Assembly: GCA_903632075.3 (NCBI GenBank)
Contig: CAHIKZ030000247.1
Location: forward strand, 540,001-604,000
Direction: 5' to 3'
DNA: 64,000 nt
From: Acanthosepion pharaonis
Taxonomy: Eukaryota > Mollusca > Cephalopoda > Sepiida > Sepiidae
Shown: positions 12,551 through 23,225 of the stretch, in pieces
Layout: the number at the start of each line of letters is the position of its first letter
Numbering within the stretch: the stretch's first letter is position 1
Made by a program: the position numbers and the translations under genes
The notes under the pieces: model-generated
Database searches by the model: none
Seen by the model: only the letters and a program-made list of their open reading frames with translations
What the model was told of the DNA's origin: nothing

Positions 12551-12890
12551 TAGTATGATGATAAACTACATCCGGTATTAAGACCTTGATCAGGAGACTG
12601 AAGGTTTTGCGTGAAACCACCTCTTAATTGCTGCTGTTCCCAGATCCACGCTAACCAGAAGTGGTAGCACCTGTAAGGGGGTCTCTGCTACGAGTAAATA
12701 GTGAACCTTCCAAACAATGACAAAAACTATGAAAGTATAAAAATACATTTTTATATAGTAAAAATACCAACCACACGTTTTTATAGTAAAATTATTAACA
12801 ATACATTTTAAAGAAAATGCATTTTATAGAAGATTTATCGACAATACATTTTATAGCAAAATGACCCACAACATATTTTATCTGGAATTG
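12550..12890 (+). repeat. Dispersed repeat with 27-bp AATACATTTTATAG sub-repeats, copy 1
   Basis: The element starts near GATAAACTACATCC, then GATCAGGAGACTGAAGG, AACCACCTCTTAATTG, a GTGGTAGCACCTGT block and GCACTATGAAAGYATAAAAA-like sequence. It then passes into short sub-repeats of the type ACAATACATTTTATAGTAAAA. Other copies lie at 25.03, 26.29 and 58.57 kb. The family's right end (AACCCATAGAGGTKTTGATATGCC) is present alone at about 13730-13790. I do not know its name; no coding region. Confidence 0.75.
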
Positions 12891-13335
12891 AAGGCCTTCG
12901 ACAAGATCCAGAAACGGATATGCAATGTGATTGGCCTTGATCTGGCATCTCGAGCTATTTTCGCTAGTTCCCAAACTGTATGAATTTAAACGTGCTACTA
13001 GGTTGGCATCTCAGTCCCACCCTTTCACTGTCGAAACGATTAAATGTAGCCGTCTCTTCTACTCTAATAGTTTTATGTCTCGCACTTCCCATGGGTGAAA
13101 CTCCCTTCCTCTTACTTGCTTCCCTGGTAGCTATATTCTTCAATTATTCAAATGCAATGTCAATCGACATCTCCACATGCCCTGATCTGTTCCCTGTCTT
13201 TAATCCTTTCCTCCATCACGCCTCTTTACTCTTGCTCCCACTTTTTGTAACCCCCTTGCGCGCTGGTGGCACTCCCGCCTTAATTGGGGCGAAATACGTA
13301 AAAAAATTAAAACAGGAATAATAAAAGCAGATAAT
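12885..13335 (+). mobile_element. LINE 3' end (CR1/Jockey-like), copy 1
   Basis: The sequence matches the better-preserved copy at 59040-59590: CTTCGACAAGATCCAGA, then the LHEFKRATRLA-coding block and CACTGTCGAAACGATTAAATG. The same 3' UTR follows (CGCCTCTTTACTCTTG, GGCACTCCCGCCTTAATTGG). The reading frame is broken and part of the coding region is deleted. Confidence 0.75.
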
Positions 13336-13401
13336 GTCAATAGTTACGCGCCGTCCATTAGAGTTTGGAAACGCCTTGGAAAATTAAAATCTTTTAGGGA
13401 C

Positions 13402-13403
13402 CA

Positions 13404-13470
<67 letters not shown>
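13402..13470. repeat. (CA)n microsatellite
   Basis: A nearly pure CA run of about 70 bases. The following 13470-13730 is AT-rich and related to 24620-24750. Confidence 0.95.
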
Positions 13471-13471
<1 letters not shown>

Positions 13472-13859
13472 CGCGATATCTAAGGTTTAAAATGAATTTT
13501 TAAAAAATTAAAAATATTTCTTGAAGCTTTTATTTTACTTTTAATTTCAAGCTAATAGATTAAATTTAATATTTCCAATAGGCAAAAAAACTTTGCTGTA
13601 TTTCAAAAACTAATTTAAATTGACGAGCGGGATTTTTTTTGTTTTTTTGTTTTGGCTAAAATAGCTGATTAACTTCGCTGTATCAAAAAAAAATCTTCGA
13701 ATGGCGTACAAAATATTTAGATTTCGTTATTAAGTAACCCATAGAGGTTGATATGCCGCTAAACAAAGTCAACAAAACCATTGAATTGATTTAGCATTTA
13801 TTCGGACATCTCTTTTTTTTATCCACCACCCACTTATACTGGGCGTGGAGAGAGATTAT

Positions 13860-13990
13860 TAATAGCACTTGTGAACGTGTCTGTACGTTCATTCCAAGTG
13901 ACTATGACAGGAAAGGAACACTATATAAGGCCGCAGTCAGCTTTGACAGTAAGAGTACTCGAAGTGGAGCAGAATATCCCAGGTGAGTGT
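13860..13990 (+). promoter_or_regulatory. Candidate TATA promoter and first exon ending in a strong 5' splice site
   Basis: TATATAAGG at 13922-13930 is followed about 55-60 bases later by a consensus donor, CAG|GTGAGT (GT at 13983). A transcript starting near 13950-13955 would give a first exon of about 30 nt. An inverted GAACGTGTCTGTACGTTC lies upstream at about 13873-13890. This may belong to an unseen host gene or to a retroelement LTR. No downstream exon is evident in the window. Confidence 0.3.
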
Positions 13991-14154
13991 CTCTTGTTAA
14001 GGTTTTTTTTCTCACTTTTTGTTAGAGGACGCTCACAGAAATTGGGAGAAGCAAGCATTAATATTCAGTGACGGCGTGGGCCATATTTACTTCTCCATTA
14101 GCAGATGATGACCGAATGTTAGGGTGGGTTTATTTACTCCATTAATTGTACGTA

Positions 14155-14157
14155 TAC

Positions 14158-14206
<49 letters not shown>

Positions 14207-14310
14207 TTAACAAAACTAGAGATAGATATTAACATAACTAGATAAACAGACAGTTATTAACTAGATAGATAAATAGACAGATAGATAGGTATGAAAAGAC
14301 TGTCACAGAC

Positions 14311-14349
<39 letters not shown>

Positions 14350-14367
14350 TAACATAATTAACATAAC

Positions 14368-14407
<40 letters not shown>

Positions 14408-14425
14408 TAACATAATTAACATAAC

Positions 14426-14477
<52 letters not shown>

Positions 14478-14495
14478 TAACATAATTAACATAAC

Positions 14496-14536
<41 letters not shown>
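14155..14536. repeat. (GATA)n array with AACATAATTAACATAACT interruptions
   Basis: Blocks of GATA repeats are separated by a recurring ATTAACATAATTAACATAAC spacer at about 14347, 14405 and 14474. The spacer recurrence makes it a higher-order repeat rather than a simple tract. Confidence 0.95.
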
Positions 14537-14938
14537 TTTGTAATTTATAGCAAATTAATAGTTAAACTTCGACTTATGGTTCGCCGACTGGTGGAAAATT
14601 TGGGAATTTTTGTTAGACAACCAAATAGTTGAAAAGGGTTTAATATGATGCCGTTTGCTGACATTATTATTATTGTTGTTGTTGTTATTGTTGTTATTTT
14701 CTTCTTCTAAAGCTGAATCTTTTGTCTTAATTTAATGATCAGAAGAGGGTCATAACAAATGACCATGACTCCTCTCATTACTTCACCTTTCAACATCCGA
14801 ATTCTGGCTGACCCTAGAAGTTCTGATTTCGAATCTAGCATCTCAGTTCGAAGCAAAAATCCCAATTTTTCCCGCCCATTTTTGGATTTTGTCCGTCACT
14901 GTTCAGAGGGGGCCAACAACAACAACAACAACAACAAC

Positions 14939-14984
<46 letters not shown>

Positions 14985-15332
14985 TTCTTTGATTTCTGTT
15001 GTATTCACATTTCCTTCCGTGTCTCAGTGGGAGACCTAAGGTCAGAAATCACTTGATGACATTTCCCACTGATCATTTTTGTAAAAAAAAAAAAATAAAA
15101 AAAAAAAAAGAAAAGATCACACACATTTTACATGGATAAAGTTCTTTTGTAATATGTGAGCTGCAAAAATGAGTACATTTTTTTTGTATTTTCTTTAAGG
15201 CACGTGTTACCAGGAATCCCTTCAATAAGTTTATCGGAACATTTTCCAATCAAATCGAGTGTTTCAACCACAACTGAAATTACTGATGCCCTCAATTGCC
15301 ACATTTTTTTAGATTTCCACTTTAAGGTCCTT

Positions 15333-15385
<53 letters not shown>

Positions 15386-15930
15386 ACAATAATAATAATT
15401 TACATATCGGATTTTTACACAAGTCATAAATGTTTGTTTTTTTCAGCTGGCGTCCAAGAGACAAAAAGTCACTGTAATACCCAAGAGTACCATTTTCTTA
15501 GATTTTATCAGTGATGTCGTCTAGAGGAACATTATTTAATAATAAAATAATAAATTACAATAATTGCGGAATATGGACATTTGTGTTATCTGTCCCAATC
15601 TGTTTTTTTTTTTTTGGGGGGGTAGTGACAAGAAAAAAGTTAGAATGGGAATCCTAGAAAGAATTGGAAGCTTTAATGACAGCCCTACTTAAATTAGCAA
15701 GAATAAGACAAATGTTAGATCATCCTGGAACCCTGCTGCCACTTGATCTCCCGTAAAATCAAACGAGTGGAAATTAAAATAATAAATATCAATAATAACA
15801 TCTGCGTCGTGTTGTATATGTGCCTGGATAATGTTTCCACTTACTTTCAGCATATATTACTTAACTCGGAGATCAAGTCTCATAATTACAGTCACCAAAT
15901 TCCCGAACCAAAGTTTTCCTTTTAATCCAG
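14535..15930. repeat. Segmental duplication, left copy (partner 19427-20850)
   Basis: The same order of blocks is present in both copies: GATA end, TTTTGTAATTTATAGC, a TAATATGATGCCRTTYGCTGA block, then a 160-bp block starting ATGACCATGACTCCTCTC. An AAC/ATT microsatellite, the minus-strand LINE C-terminus, a GCGTCYAAGAGACAA block and an ATTCCCGAACCAAAG end follow. The offset is about 4.9 kb. This copy has an extra internal stretch at about 15550-15720. Confidence 0.85.
14990..15425 (-). pseudogene. LINE 3' end: last codons of an RT/endonuclease protein plus 3' UTR, copy 1
   Basis: The minus frame contains VISVVVETLDLIGKCSDKL and IEGIPGNTCLKENTKK. This corresponds to the C-terminus of the LINE at 21.3-23.2 kb (IPVVIGALGLVGKECSRLIE in that copy). 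Downstream on the minus strand are a 3' UTR (GGGAAATGTCATCAAGTGAT) and an (AAT)n tail at about 14983-14938. Severely 5'-truncated; upstream of it sits another ATT run (15336-15385). Confidence 0.8.
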
Positions 15931-16700
15931 TAGACCACTCAAACTCTCAGTGGAAATATGGCGAACAATAATTGAGTAATATTAAATAAAAACAAGACGA
16001 AGTATCCCGAGTCATAAACAGAAGAACGAGAAGAATCTGAGATTCTTAAGTATATCATTTACATGCATCGTTATTCTAAATTATATGATTCTAGCTCAAA
16101 GAAAATTATCTACATGCGAAAGAGAAAAATTGAGAAGTGTACCTGTCCCAAATTACAATCTTATCTCGATTTCATTTGTTGGAAAATTATGCGATCCAAT
16201 GTCCAAAATGTGTTTATCGTATTTTTGAATAATGTTCAAACTGTGATAATATCAGTTAAAACAATAATTTCCTTTTTTTTTAAATATATTATTTGCTTCG
16301 TACATTATTATAGTATACTATCAGGCTTCACCCGCTCGCTATCACTTCGCAAAGTAAGATATATTCACTACTTGAAATATTTGAAACAAAAATTTTAAAT
16401 GAACATTTCATTCATAAATTGGCTTGTTATAGTTAAGGAAAGTTTTACAAATAGATGCCAACTTGTTGATGGCCAAGTAAAATGCAAATTTCAAAAACCT
16501 TTTCTGTACTATATAAGACTATATTCCTAAACAGAACTATTTTTGATATGAAAATCAAAACAATCCTTGGATGAAAGAACACTAATGAAGGACAGTTAAT
16601 TAATGAAATATACTTTTTTTAAATTAATATGCAAATTAGTTAAACCTGAAGAATGATATCACCGAGAAGTAGATAATATATAATAGAAATATTGAGCCCT
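15930..16700. other. AT-rich DNA, no feature recognised
   Basis: An open frame of 111 codons at 16063 has no recognisable domain and an A/T-rich composition like its flanks. I do not consider it a gene. Confidence 0.5.
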
Positions 16701-16734
16701 TAGCATATAAATTCCTCTTTAGAGGGATTTTAGT

Positions 16735-17265
16735 GCAGACTTATCATCTCTCAGGGGCTTCTCTGTCAAAGGACAGAGGGGCAACTGAGGAAAATTATAC
16801 TGAAGAGGTGCCCAGTCCTGGGGAACAGCTGCCCAAGGCCGCGCCGTCCCATTGCACAAGAGGGAGGGATCGGTGCTCGAACCGAATGCGCAACCGACGG
16901 TTGCCAGGGGTCTGAGGGCAATTTTGTCCCTGACGGGGTGTACGCGCTCAGGTCCCCCATTAATCCGACCTTGTGTCACATCTCATTCTCGTGGGGGAAT
17001 GAGTAAACACCGCATATAATTTGCTACTGATAGGTGCCTAGCCCTGGAGAACAGCTGCGTGAAGCCGCGCCCTCCCATTACACCAGAGGGAGGGATCGGT
17101 GCTCCGCATCGAGGCCAGCGCAACTGGCTGTTTCGGGGACTGTGGGCAATTTTTGTCCCTGCCCCGGGTGTACGCGCTAGGGTCCCCACTTTAAAAAGAC
17201 CTTGTGTCACATCTCGTCCTCGTGGGGGAACGAGTAAACACCGCATAAATTGCTATGAAGTAGAG
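16735..17265. repeat. GC-rich 230-bp tandem duplication
   Basis: Two units, about 16803-17030 and 17033-17262, share GGTGCCYAGYCCTGG, GAACAGCTGC, GAGGGAGGGATCGGTGCTC, GGTGTACGCGCT, ACCTTGTGTCACATCTCRT and GAGTAAACACCGCAT. They are far richer in G+C than the surroundings. The CTTGTGTCACATCT end is shared with the tRNA-like SINE at 44.8 kb (CTTGTGCCACATCT). A retroposon dimer is likely; the overlapping open frames on both strands have no recognisable domain. Confidence 0.75.
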
Positions 17266-17442
17266 TCTGGCCTTTTAAACCCCAGAATTTGTTGTGATAA
17301 TTTTGCTCCAATTTCGCATTTATTCCTATAGATTCCATAATATGGGTTTTCCTTAATTAGCTTTTTATTTTTATAACTCTTGAAATGTTGAATGTATAAC
17401 TATATTCTAATTTCTATTTTCCTATCTTTACGCTCTATTATT

Positions 17443-17520
17443 TTTAAATAATGACGTAATAATGTCTTTTTGACGTATTTTTTAACGTCAAAAACGACAT
17501 TATTACGTCATTATTTTAAA
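17443..17520. repeat. Palindromic hairpin element (MITE-like)
   Basis: The left arm TAATGACGTAATAATGTC-TTTTTGACGT pairs with the right arm ACGTCAAAAACGACATTATTACGTCATTA around a loop of about 8 bases. Its inner sequence (ACGTCAAAAACGACATTAT) equals the inner right arm of the mariner MITE at 42521-42599, so the two share an origin. Confidence 0.85.
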
Positions 17521-18049
17521 TAATAATAATTCTCTTATAAATTGTCCTCGTTCTATCACCCATGAAATAAAAATAACTGTTTGTACGGAAAATAAGGATC
17601 TATGTACAAATCAAATCGTCTTGAAATTAAGTGGCAACAGAAGAATAATTGTTGAACTTTTAAAAGGTAAGCTTAAACATTAATTCAATACTTAAATGCA
17701 GCAATCAATTTTGCGTTCTTCTGTTTAAATGCCACCCGATTGGGCGGTTTTTAAGCTAGTTTATAATAAAAAGTACACTGCAATTTTGGATACAAAAGGA
17801 AAATAAGAGTTACTCCCCTTGAACCATGAAAGCAACGATAATGGCTAGTATAATATATTGATATATGTTTTTAACCTCGTATAATCTGGCAACCCTGAAT
17901 CTGAACTCAACGAAAATCGTTTCCTGTGCCTAACCGTTCTCGGGCTTTTCAATGAGTTATGAATCATTGAAATCGGATCAGTGGGAGTAAGGAGTTGGTT
18001 GGACATACACACGCACAAACACATGCACCGTACTTTATATATATGATTA

Positions 18050-18354
18050 CAGGCGTAGCCAAACTTGCTTAGTATAAGAACAACATACGATAAAGTTTTA
18101 GATGTTTGCGAGCCGCAAGACGTGAACAAAACGTACACATACCTTTTTGTTACATACACATTAACATTAAACTTATGTTTTAATCCATTGGGGAATAAAA
18201 TTCATGTCCAGTAAATAATTATAAAGCTTAAAATTTATCTTATTTACTTTTTACTGTTATGAAAATGGAGCTCAGCCAACATATTTCAACGAGTCGCATA
18301 TTAAAAGTCAAGGAACCGCAATGCGGCTCGTGAGCCGCCGTTTGACCGCCACTG
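18050..18354. mobile_element. Non-autonomous hAT-like element
   Basis: The left end is CAGGCGTAGCCAAACTTGCT and the right end (read inwards on the minus strand) is CAGTGGCGGTCAAACGGCGG. A GCGAGCCGCAAGACGTGAAC segment lies inside the left part. About 305 bp with no transposase. The flanking 8-mers TATGATTA and GAATATTA agree at only 5 of 8 positions, so the target duplication is decayed or the boundaries are slightly off. Confidence 0.6.
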
Positions 18355-18419
18355 GAATATTACCTAAAGTCTACTTTTATTTGTTTGTCTTTTTCCGTAT
18401 ATTTAAATTTTTATAATGT

Positions 18420-18800
18420 ATAGGTTGAGGCAAAAGTCATGCACCATAGACGTTAATGGATAAGTCAAAGAGTTCCTGTTTAGTATACCGAGGTCACCAG
18501 ACATTACACCGTTCGATTTTTTGTGGGACCATTTGAAATCTGTTTATGAGACGCGCCGAAGAAATACTGAGGAACGTAAAGAAAGAATTAAATATGAATT
18601 GTGTCAACTGAAGGAGAAAACTCTTCGACATGTTAATGAATCATACAGGCACAGAATTTAAATTTGTTTTGAAAAAGAAAGGAAGACATTTTGAACAGCA
18701 CTTATAACAATGAAATAACTAATAAATAAAATGCGTCATCTTACTTTTAATAAATTGATCCCTATCGTTCGCAACTTTTCCTTCACCGTGTATATTTTAA
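18420..18800 (+). pseudogene. mariner-type transposase C-terminal relic
   Basis: An open stretch at 18485-18661 reads IPRSPDITPFDFFLWDHLKS. This is the PRSPDLxPxDFFLW signature of mariner (IS630/Tc1) transposases, which carries the third catalytic aspartate. It then runs ...VYETRRRNTEERK to a stop (TAA 18659-18661). Only the last third of a transposase is present. AGGTTGAGGCAAAAGTCATG at about 18422 and a CCTTCACCGTGTA end near 18781 may be terminal remnants. Confidence 0.8.
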
Positions 18801-18919
18801 ATGTCGCGAATTTTCTCAACTTGTAGATCACGTACTTTAGTGATACGTTGTTCTGGTAGAACATACCCGAAAGGTAGATTACATATTGAATTAGCACCGA
18901 ATAATCTATACTCGTTGAT

Positions 18920-19060
18920 TAAATAAAGGGTTCAGTTAAAATTCCTGAAGGTTACCCGAATTAACAGACACCTGAAGAAGGCTGTAGAGCTCAACGGTCG
19001 AAACTTTGTGATAATTTCAATAGATGAGGAAATTAGCTCGAGTGTAAATAATGTAAATAA
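18920..19060 (+). repeat. Repeat with hammerhead-like CTGAAGA...GAAAC motif, copy 1
   Basis: It contains GGGTTCAGTT, then CACCTGAAGAAGGCTGT, then ACGGTCGAAAC. GGCTGT and ACGGTC can pair over six positions (two wobbles). A minus-strand relative lies at 27055-27180. Such CTGANGA-stem-GAAA motifs occur in terminal repeats of Penelope-like elements. An extra A between CTGAAGA and the stem makes ribozyme activity doubtful. Confidence 0.45.
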
Positions 19061-19099
19061 TTCCTCATCCCCAGAAATTAAGAGAAAATAGTGGTTTCT

Positions 19100-19104
19100 T
19101 TCTT

Positions 19105-19140
<36 letters not shown>

Positions 19141-19173
19141 CCTATCTATCTATCTATCTATTTCAGTCTCTTC

Positions 19174-19210
<37 letters not shown>

Positions 19211-19350
19211 GTCTCTCTTTTATAGTTTCTAAAATTTTTACAGGTTATTTAAAGCCAGGAAATATTTTTATATTGTATTTTTGGGTGATGGTGAGGAGAT
19301 AATATCGGTTTACTAAGTTATAAAAATTAGTACAAAATAAAATAAAGCTG

Positions 19351-19407
<57 letters not shown>

Positions 19408-19432
19408 TAGATAGATAGATAGATAGATAGAT
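19100..19432. repeat. CTAT arrays, then TA, GA and GATA runs
   Basis: (CTAT)n at about 19105-19160 and 19176-19212, (TA)n at about 19352-19386, (GA)n to 19407 and (GATA)n to 19432. No gene. Confidence 0.9.
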
Positions 19433-19996
19433 TTTGTAATTTATAGCGAATCAATAGTTAAACTTCGATCCGACTGGTGGAAAATTTTGGCATTTTTATG
19501 TTAGAGAACCAAATAGTTGAAATAATTTAATATGATGCCATTCGCTGACATTATTATTATTATTATTATTTTTATTTTCTTTGATTTCTGGCGTTTAAAT
19601 TTTCTTTCCGGGTCCCGCCCAGGGAAAGACAATTAGAAATGGCGTCATGACACTTTCCACTGAAAAAAAAAAAAATGAATTAAATTATATAGATAAAGAA
19701 TTATTTTCTTTGATTTCTGTTGTATACACATTTCCTTCCGTGTCTCAGTGGGAGACCTAAGGTCAGAAATCACTTGATGACATTTCCCACTGATCATTTT
19801 TGTAAAAAACAAAAGCTAAATGACCATGACTCCTCTCATTACTTCACCTTTCAACATCCGAATTCTGGCTGACCCTAGAAGTTCTGATTTCGAATCTAGC
19901 ATCTCAGTTCGAATCAAAAATCCCAATTTTTCCCGCCCATTTTTGGATTTTGTCCGTCACTGTTCAGAGGGGGCCAACAACAACATCAACAACAAC

Positions 19997-20051
<55 letters not shown>

Positions 20052-20850
20052 TTCTTTGATTTCTGTTGTATTCACATTTCCTTCCGTGTCCCAGTGGGAG
20101 ACCTAAGGTCAGAAATCACTTGATGACATTTCCCACTGATCATTTTTGTAAAAAACAAAAACTAAAAAAAAAAAAAGAAAAGATCACACACATTTTACAT
20201 GGATAAAGTTCTTTGTAATATGTGAGCTGCACTTGTGAGTACATTTTTTTTGTATTTTCTTTAATGCACGTGTTACCAGGAATCCCTTCAATAAGTTTAT
20301 CGAGTGTTTCAACTACAACTGAAATTACTGATGTCCTCAATTGCCACATTTTTTTAGATTTCCACTTTAAGGTCCTTGTATTATTATTATTATTATTATT
20401 ATATTAATTTACAACTCGGATTTTTACACAAGTCATAATTGTTTTTTTTTTCAGCTGGCGTCTAAGAGACAACAAGTCACTGTAATACCCAAGAGTACCA
20501 TTTTCTTAGATTTTATCAGTGCTGTCGTCTAGAGGTACATTATTTAATAATACTAATACTAATACTACTACTAATAATAATCACCAACCAGCAAGAATAA
20601 GTCGAATGTTAGATCATCCTGGAGCTATGTTGTCACGTGTCTTCCATAAAATCAAACGAGTGGAAATTAAAATAATAAATATCAATAATAATATCTGTGT
20701 CGTGATGTATAAGTTCCTGGGTGTCATGGAGGTTATAATGTTTCCACTTAATTTCAGCATATCGTACTCAACTCGGGGATCAAGTCTCACAATTACAGTC
20801 ACCAAATTCCCGAACCAAAGCTTTAATCCACTAGGCCACTCAGTCTCCCA
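19427..20850. repeat. Segmental duplication, right copy (partner 14535-15930)
   Basis: Block order as in the left copy. It includes the 160-bp ATGACCATGACTCCTCTC block at about 19821-19975, an AAC/ATT tract to 20052, and the LINE C-terminus on the minus strand. The extra ATT/3' UTR fragment at about 19550-19800 is not present at the equivalent place in the left copy. Confidence 0.85.
20055..20445 (-). pseudogene. LINE 3' end, copy 2
   Basis: The minus frame has VISVVVETLDKLIEGIPGNT; a 12-bp-scale deletion removes the residues between ETLD and KLIEG seen in copy 1. The 3' UTR and an (AAT)n tail run into 20052-19990. It is the duplicated counterpart of 14990-15425. Confidence 0.8.
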
Positions 20851-20899
20851 GTGTAAGGCCAGAAGAAAACTAAAAAAAAAAAAGAAAAGTCACACATTT

Positions 20900-21240
20900 T
20901 ACATAATTAAAGGTAGCATGGGCTACCAGGAATCCCTTCAATCTGATTTTGAATCTAGCATCTCAGTTTGAATCAAAATCTTAATTTAATGATCAGAAGA
21001 GTGTCATAACAAATGACCATGACTCCTCTCATTTCTTCACCTGTCAACATCCGAATTCTGGCTGACCCTAGAAGTTCTGATTTCGAATCTAGCATCTCAG
21101 TTCGAATCAAAATCCTAATTTTTCCCAACCATTTTTGGATTTTGTCCGTCACTGTTCATAGGGTGTTCACAATTGTTATTATTATTACGCCAATGAGAAT
21201 GATGATATCATCTTCATTATTATTACTATTATTATTATTA
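20900..21240. repeat. Third copy of the ATGACCATGACTCCTCTC block and ATT tract
   Basis: The block at about 21010-21160 matches 14757-14910 and 19818-19970, then ends in an ATT run at about 21219-21250. A short duplicate of the inner part (TCTGATTTTGAATCTAGCAT) precedes it at about 20942. Confidence 0.85.
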
Positions 21241-21244
21241 TTAT

Positions 21245-23160
21245 TATTATTTTATTTTATTTCCTTTGATTTCTGGCGTTTACACATTACTTTCCGGGTC
21301 CCGCTTAGGATCTAAGGTTACAAATGGCATCATGACACTTTCCAGGGAAAAAAAAAAAAAAAAAAAATATTACATAAAGCCCTTCGTAAAGTGTGGGCTG
21401 TAATTGCCAGAACAATTTTGCGTATCTCCTTGAGGCATGGACTTCCAGGAATCCCTTCAATTAATCTACTGCATTCTTTTCCCACCAGTCCTAGAGCTCC
21501 AATTACAACAGGGATGTTCTCATATGCCACATTTTTGAGATTTCTATTTCAAGGTCCTTTCAAGGTATTTTGACAGCTTTTTGAATATCTTCAAAGATAT
21601 ATTACAGTCAGCAGGGATTGCCATATTAATAAGGAGGCACTTTTTTGTTTGTGGCCTCTAATAACAATATCTGGGCGGTTGGTTTGATTGTTCTGTCAAT
21701 GTGTATTGTGTAACCCCATAGAATTGTAACAGGTCCTATCTCCGTAACCGGGTCTGGGTGGTGTTCATACCATTTTCTTTCAGTTTCCTTCCCGTAGAAG
21801 TTGCAGATTTTCCAGTGCAGATATTGGGCCACTCTGTCATACCGGGTATTATATTCAGTGGGTGCCAACACCGTACAACCTGATACAAGATGATCAATCG
21901 TTTCTGGATATTTATCACAGAATCTGCATTTTGGACTGACACAATATTTTAGTATATGTGCTTGATAATTCCTAGTTAGCAAGCATTGGTCCTGCGCAGC
22001 AAGGATAAAACCTTCAGTTTCCGCTTTCAACCCTACACTACGTAGCCACTGATGGGTACGGGTTTTGTCTACGTCAACTTGTTTGGTACGGGCAGAATAT
22101 TGGCCATGAAGCGGTTTATCTTGCCATCGCTTCTGTATCTGGTCGGTTGCATTCGTCCTTGCTGTCTTTTTTAAGTATTTTGCAGTTTCAGCCGGTGTAT
22201 TGTGCTGTAGTTGCATCTCTACGCCCATTTGAAACTCCATTTTGAATTTGTTGGCTTCTTTTATTAAAGAGTAAAGACGCTTACTACTTCCATGTTCCTT
22301 GACGCATACCATCATCCAGTCTTCTGTAGTTTCCAAATATCTTTGGAGGCCAATTGTTGTAGTTTTGTAAGACAGTTCTAGTTGAACTAATCCTCTGCCT
22401 CCTTCGGATCTAGGCACATACAGACGATCAACATCAGCTTTGGGATGATGCATGCGGTAGCAAGTGAGAAGCTTTCTCGTTTTGGCGTCCATTCGCTTAA
22501 TATCAGCTATGGTCCAGTTAAGGTCATTAAAGCTGTATTGCACCACAGGGACAGCCAATGTGTTTATGGCTGATATCCTGTTTTTTAAGTTTAGCTCAGT
22601 ATTTAGTACCAGACGTACACGCCTGTAATAATCTTTTTTTTTAATTTTTTCCTTCATTTGGGTGTGTTGTATGCCATCTCCTTCGCTAATTCCGAGGTAC
22701 TTATAAGCTTCATCATGCTCCAGTTCCCTAAACTTTGTGACAAAATCTAAATCTATTAAAGGTTGTTTCTGTAATTCTACCTTTCTTGAATGTTACTTTT
22801 GCACATTTATCTAATCCGAAGTCCATACCTATGTCGTCACTGAAGTATTTTACAATATTGAGGAGGCCTTTCAACTCATTGTCGTCTTTGGCAAAAAGTT
22901 TGAGATCATCCATGTAGAGTAGATGATTGAATATTTTCTTATTTATTTTGTAACCATAGCTACTGTTGTTCAGTTCATGCGTAAGAGGGATTAAGGATAA
23001 ACAAAACAGAAGGGGTGACAGAGAGTCTCCTTGAATGATTCCACGTCGGATATTCAGACGATTGGATATGGCAGTGCCCCTGGTGTGATTAAGGTATAGT
23101 TTGGTGTTCCACATTCCCATGCTGTGCTTAAGGAAATTTAATACCACATTTATTATTATT
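21245..23160 (-). pseudogene. 5'-truncated non-LTR retrotransposon (RT plus C-terminal zinc finger/endonuclease region)
   Basis: From 23160 leftwards: an RT block with RRGIIQGDSLSPLLFCLSL and the catalytic YMDDLKLF (about 22905-22928), ending near 22728. A frameshift follows, then a 343-codon open stretch (22657-21626) with AINTLAVPVVQYSF, HHPKADVDRLYVPRSEGGRG and THQWLRSVGLKAETEGF. A CCHC-type finger CRFC-x7-H-x4-C lies near 21915-21950. The final part (IPVVIGALGLVGKECSRLIE, 21530-21330) is in another frame. The CCHC plus downstream region is typical of elements with a restriction-like endonuclease (R2/R4-type); that assignment is inference. The 3' UTR ends in an (AAT)n tail at 21219-21250. 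It is the most complete LINE in the window but broken by at least two frameshifts. Confidence 0.88.
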
Positions 23161-23225
23161 ATTATTATTATTATTATATTTCCTTCGATTTCTGTTGTAT
23201 ACATATTTCCTTCCGAGTCCCCTAT
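23150..23225 (-). repeat. LINE tail abutting the 5' end of the truncated LINE
   Basis: An (AAT)n tract with the 3' UTR piece GAAATCGAAGGAAATA (minus strand) lies directly at the truncation point of the LINE copy at 21245-23160. This indicates one element inserted into the (AAT)n tail of another of the same family. Confidence 0.7.

Noticed and set aside
14759..14992. Repeated 77-codon frame starting MTMTPLITSPFN (also 19820 and 21013)
   Set aside because: It lies in a repeat block and ends in the ATT microsatellite. Three copies share the frame because of duplication, and the third is frame-shifted.
16719..17331. Overlapping open frames of 60-90 codons in the GC-rich dimer
   Set aside because: Open in several frames on both strands because of high G+C; no conserved domain and the frames differ between the two units.
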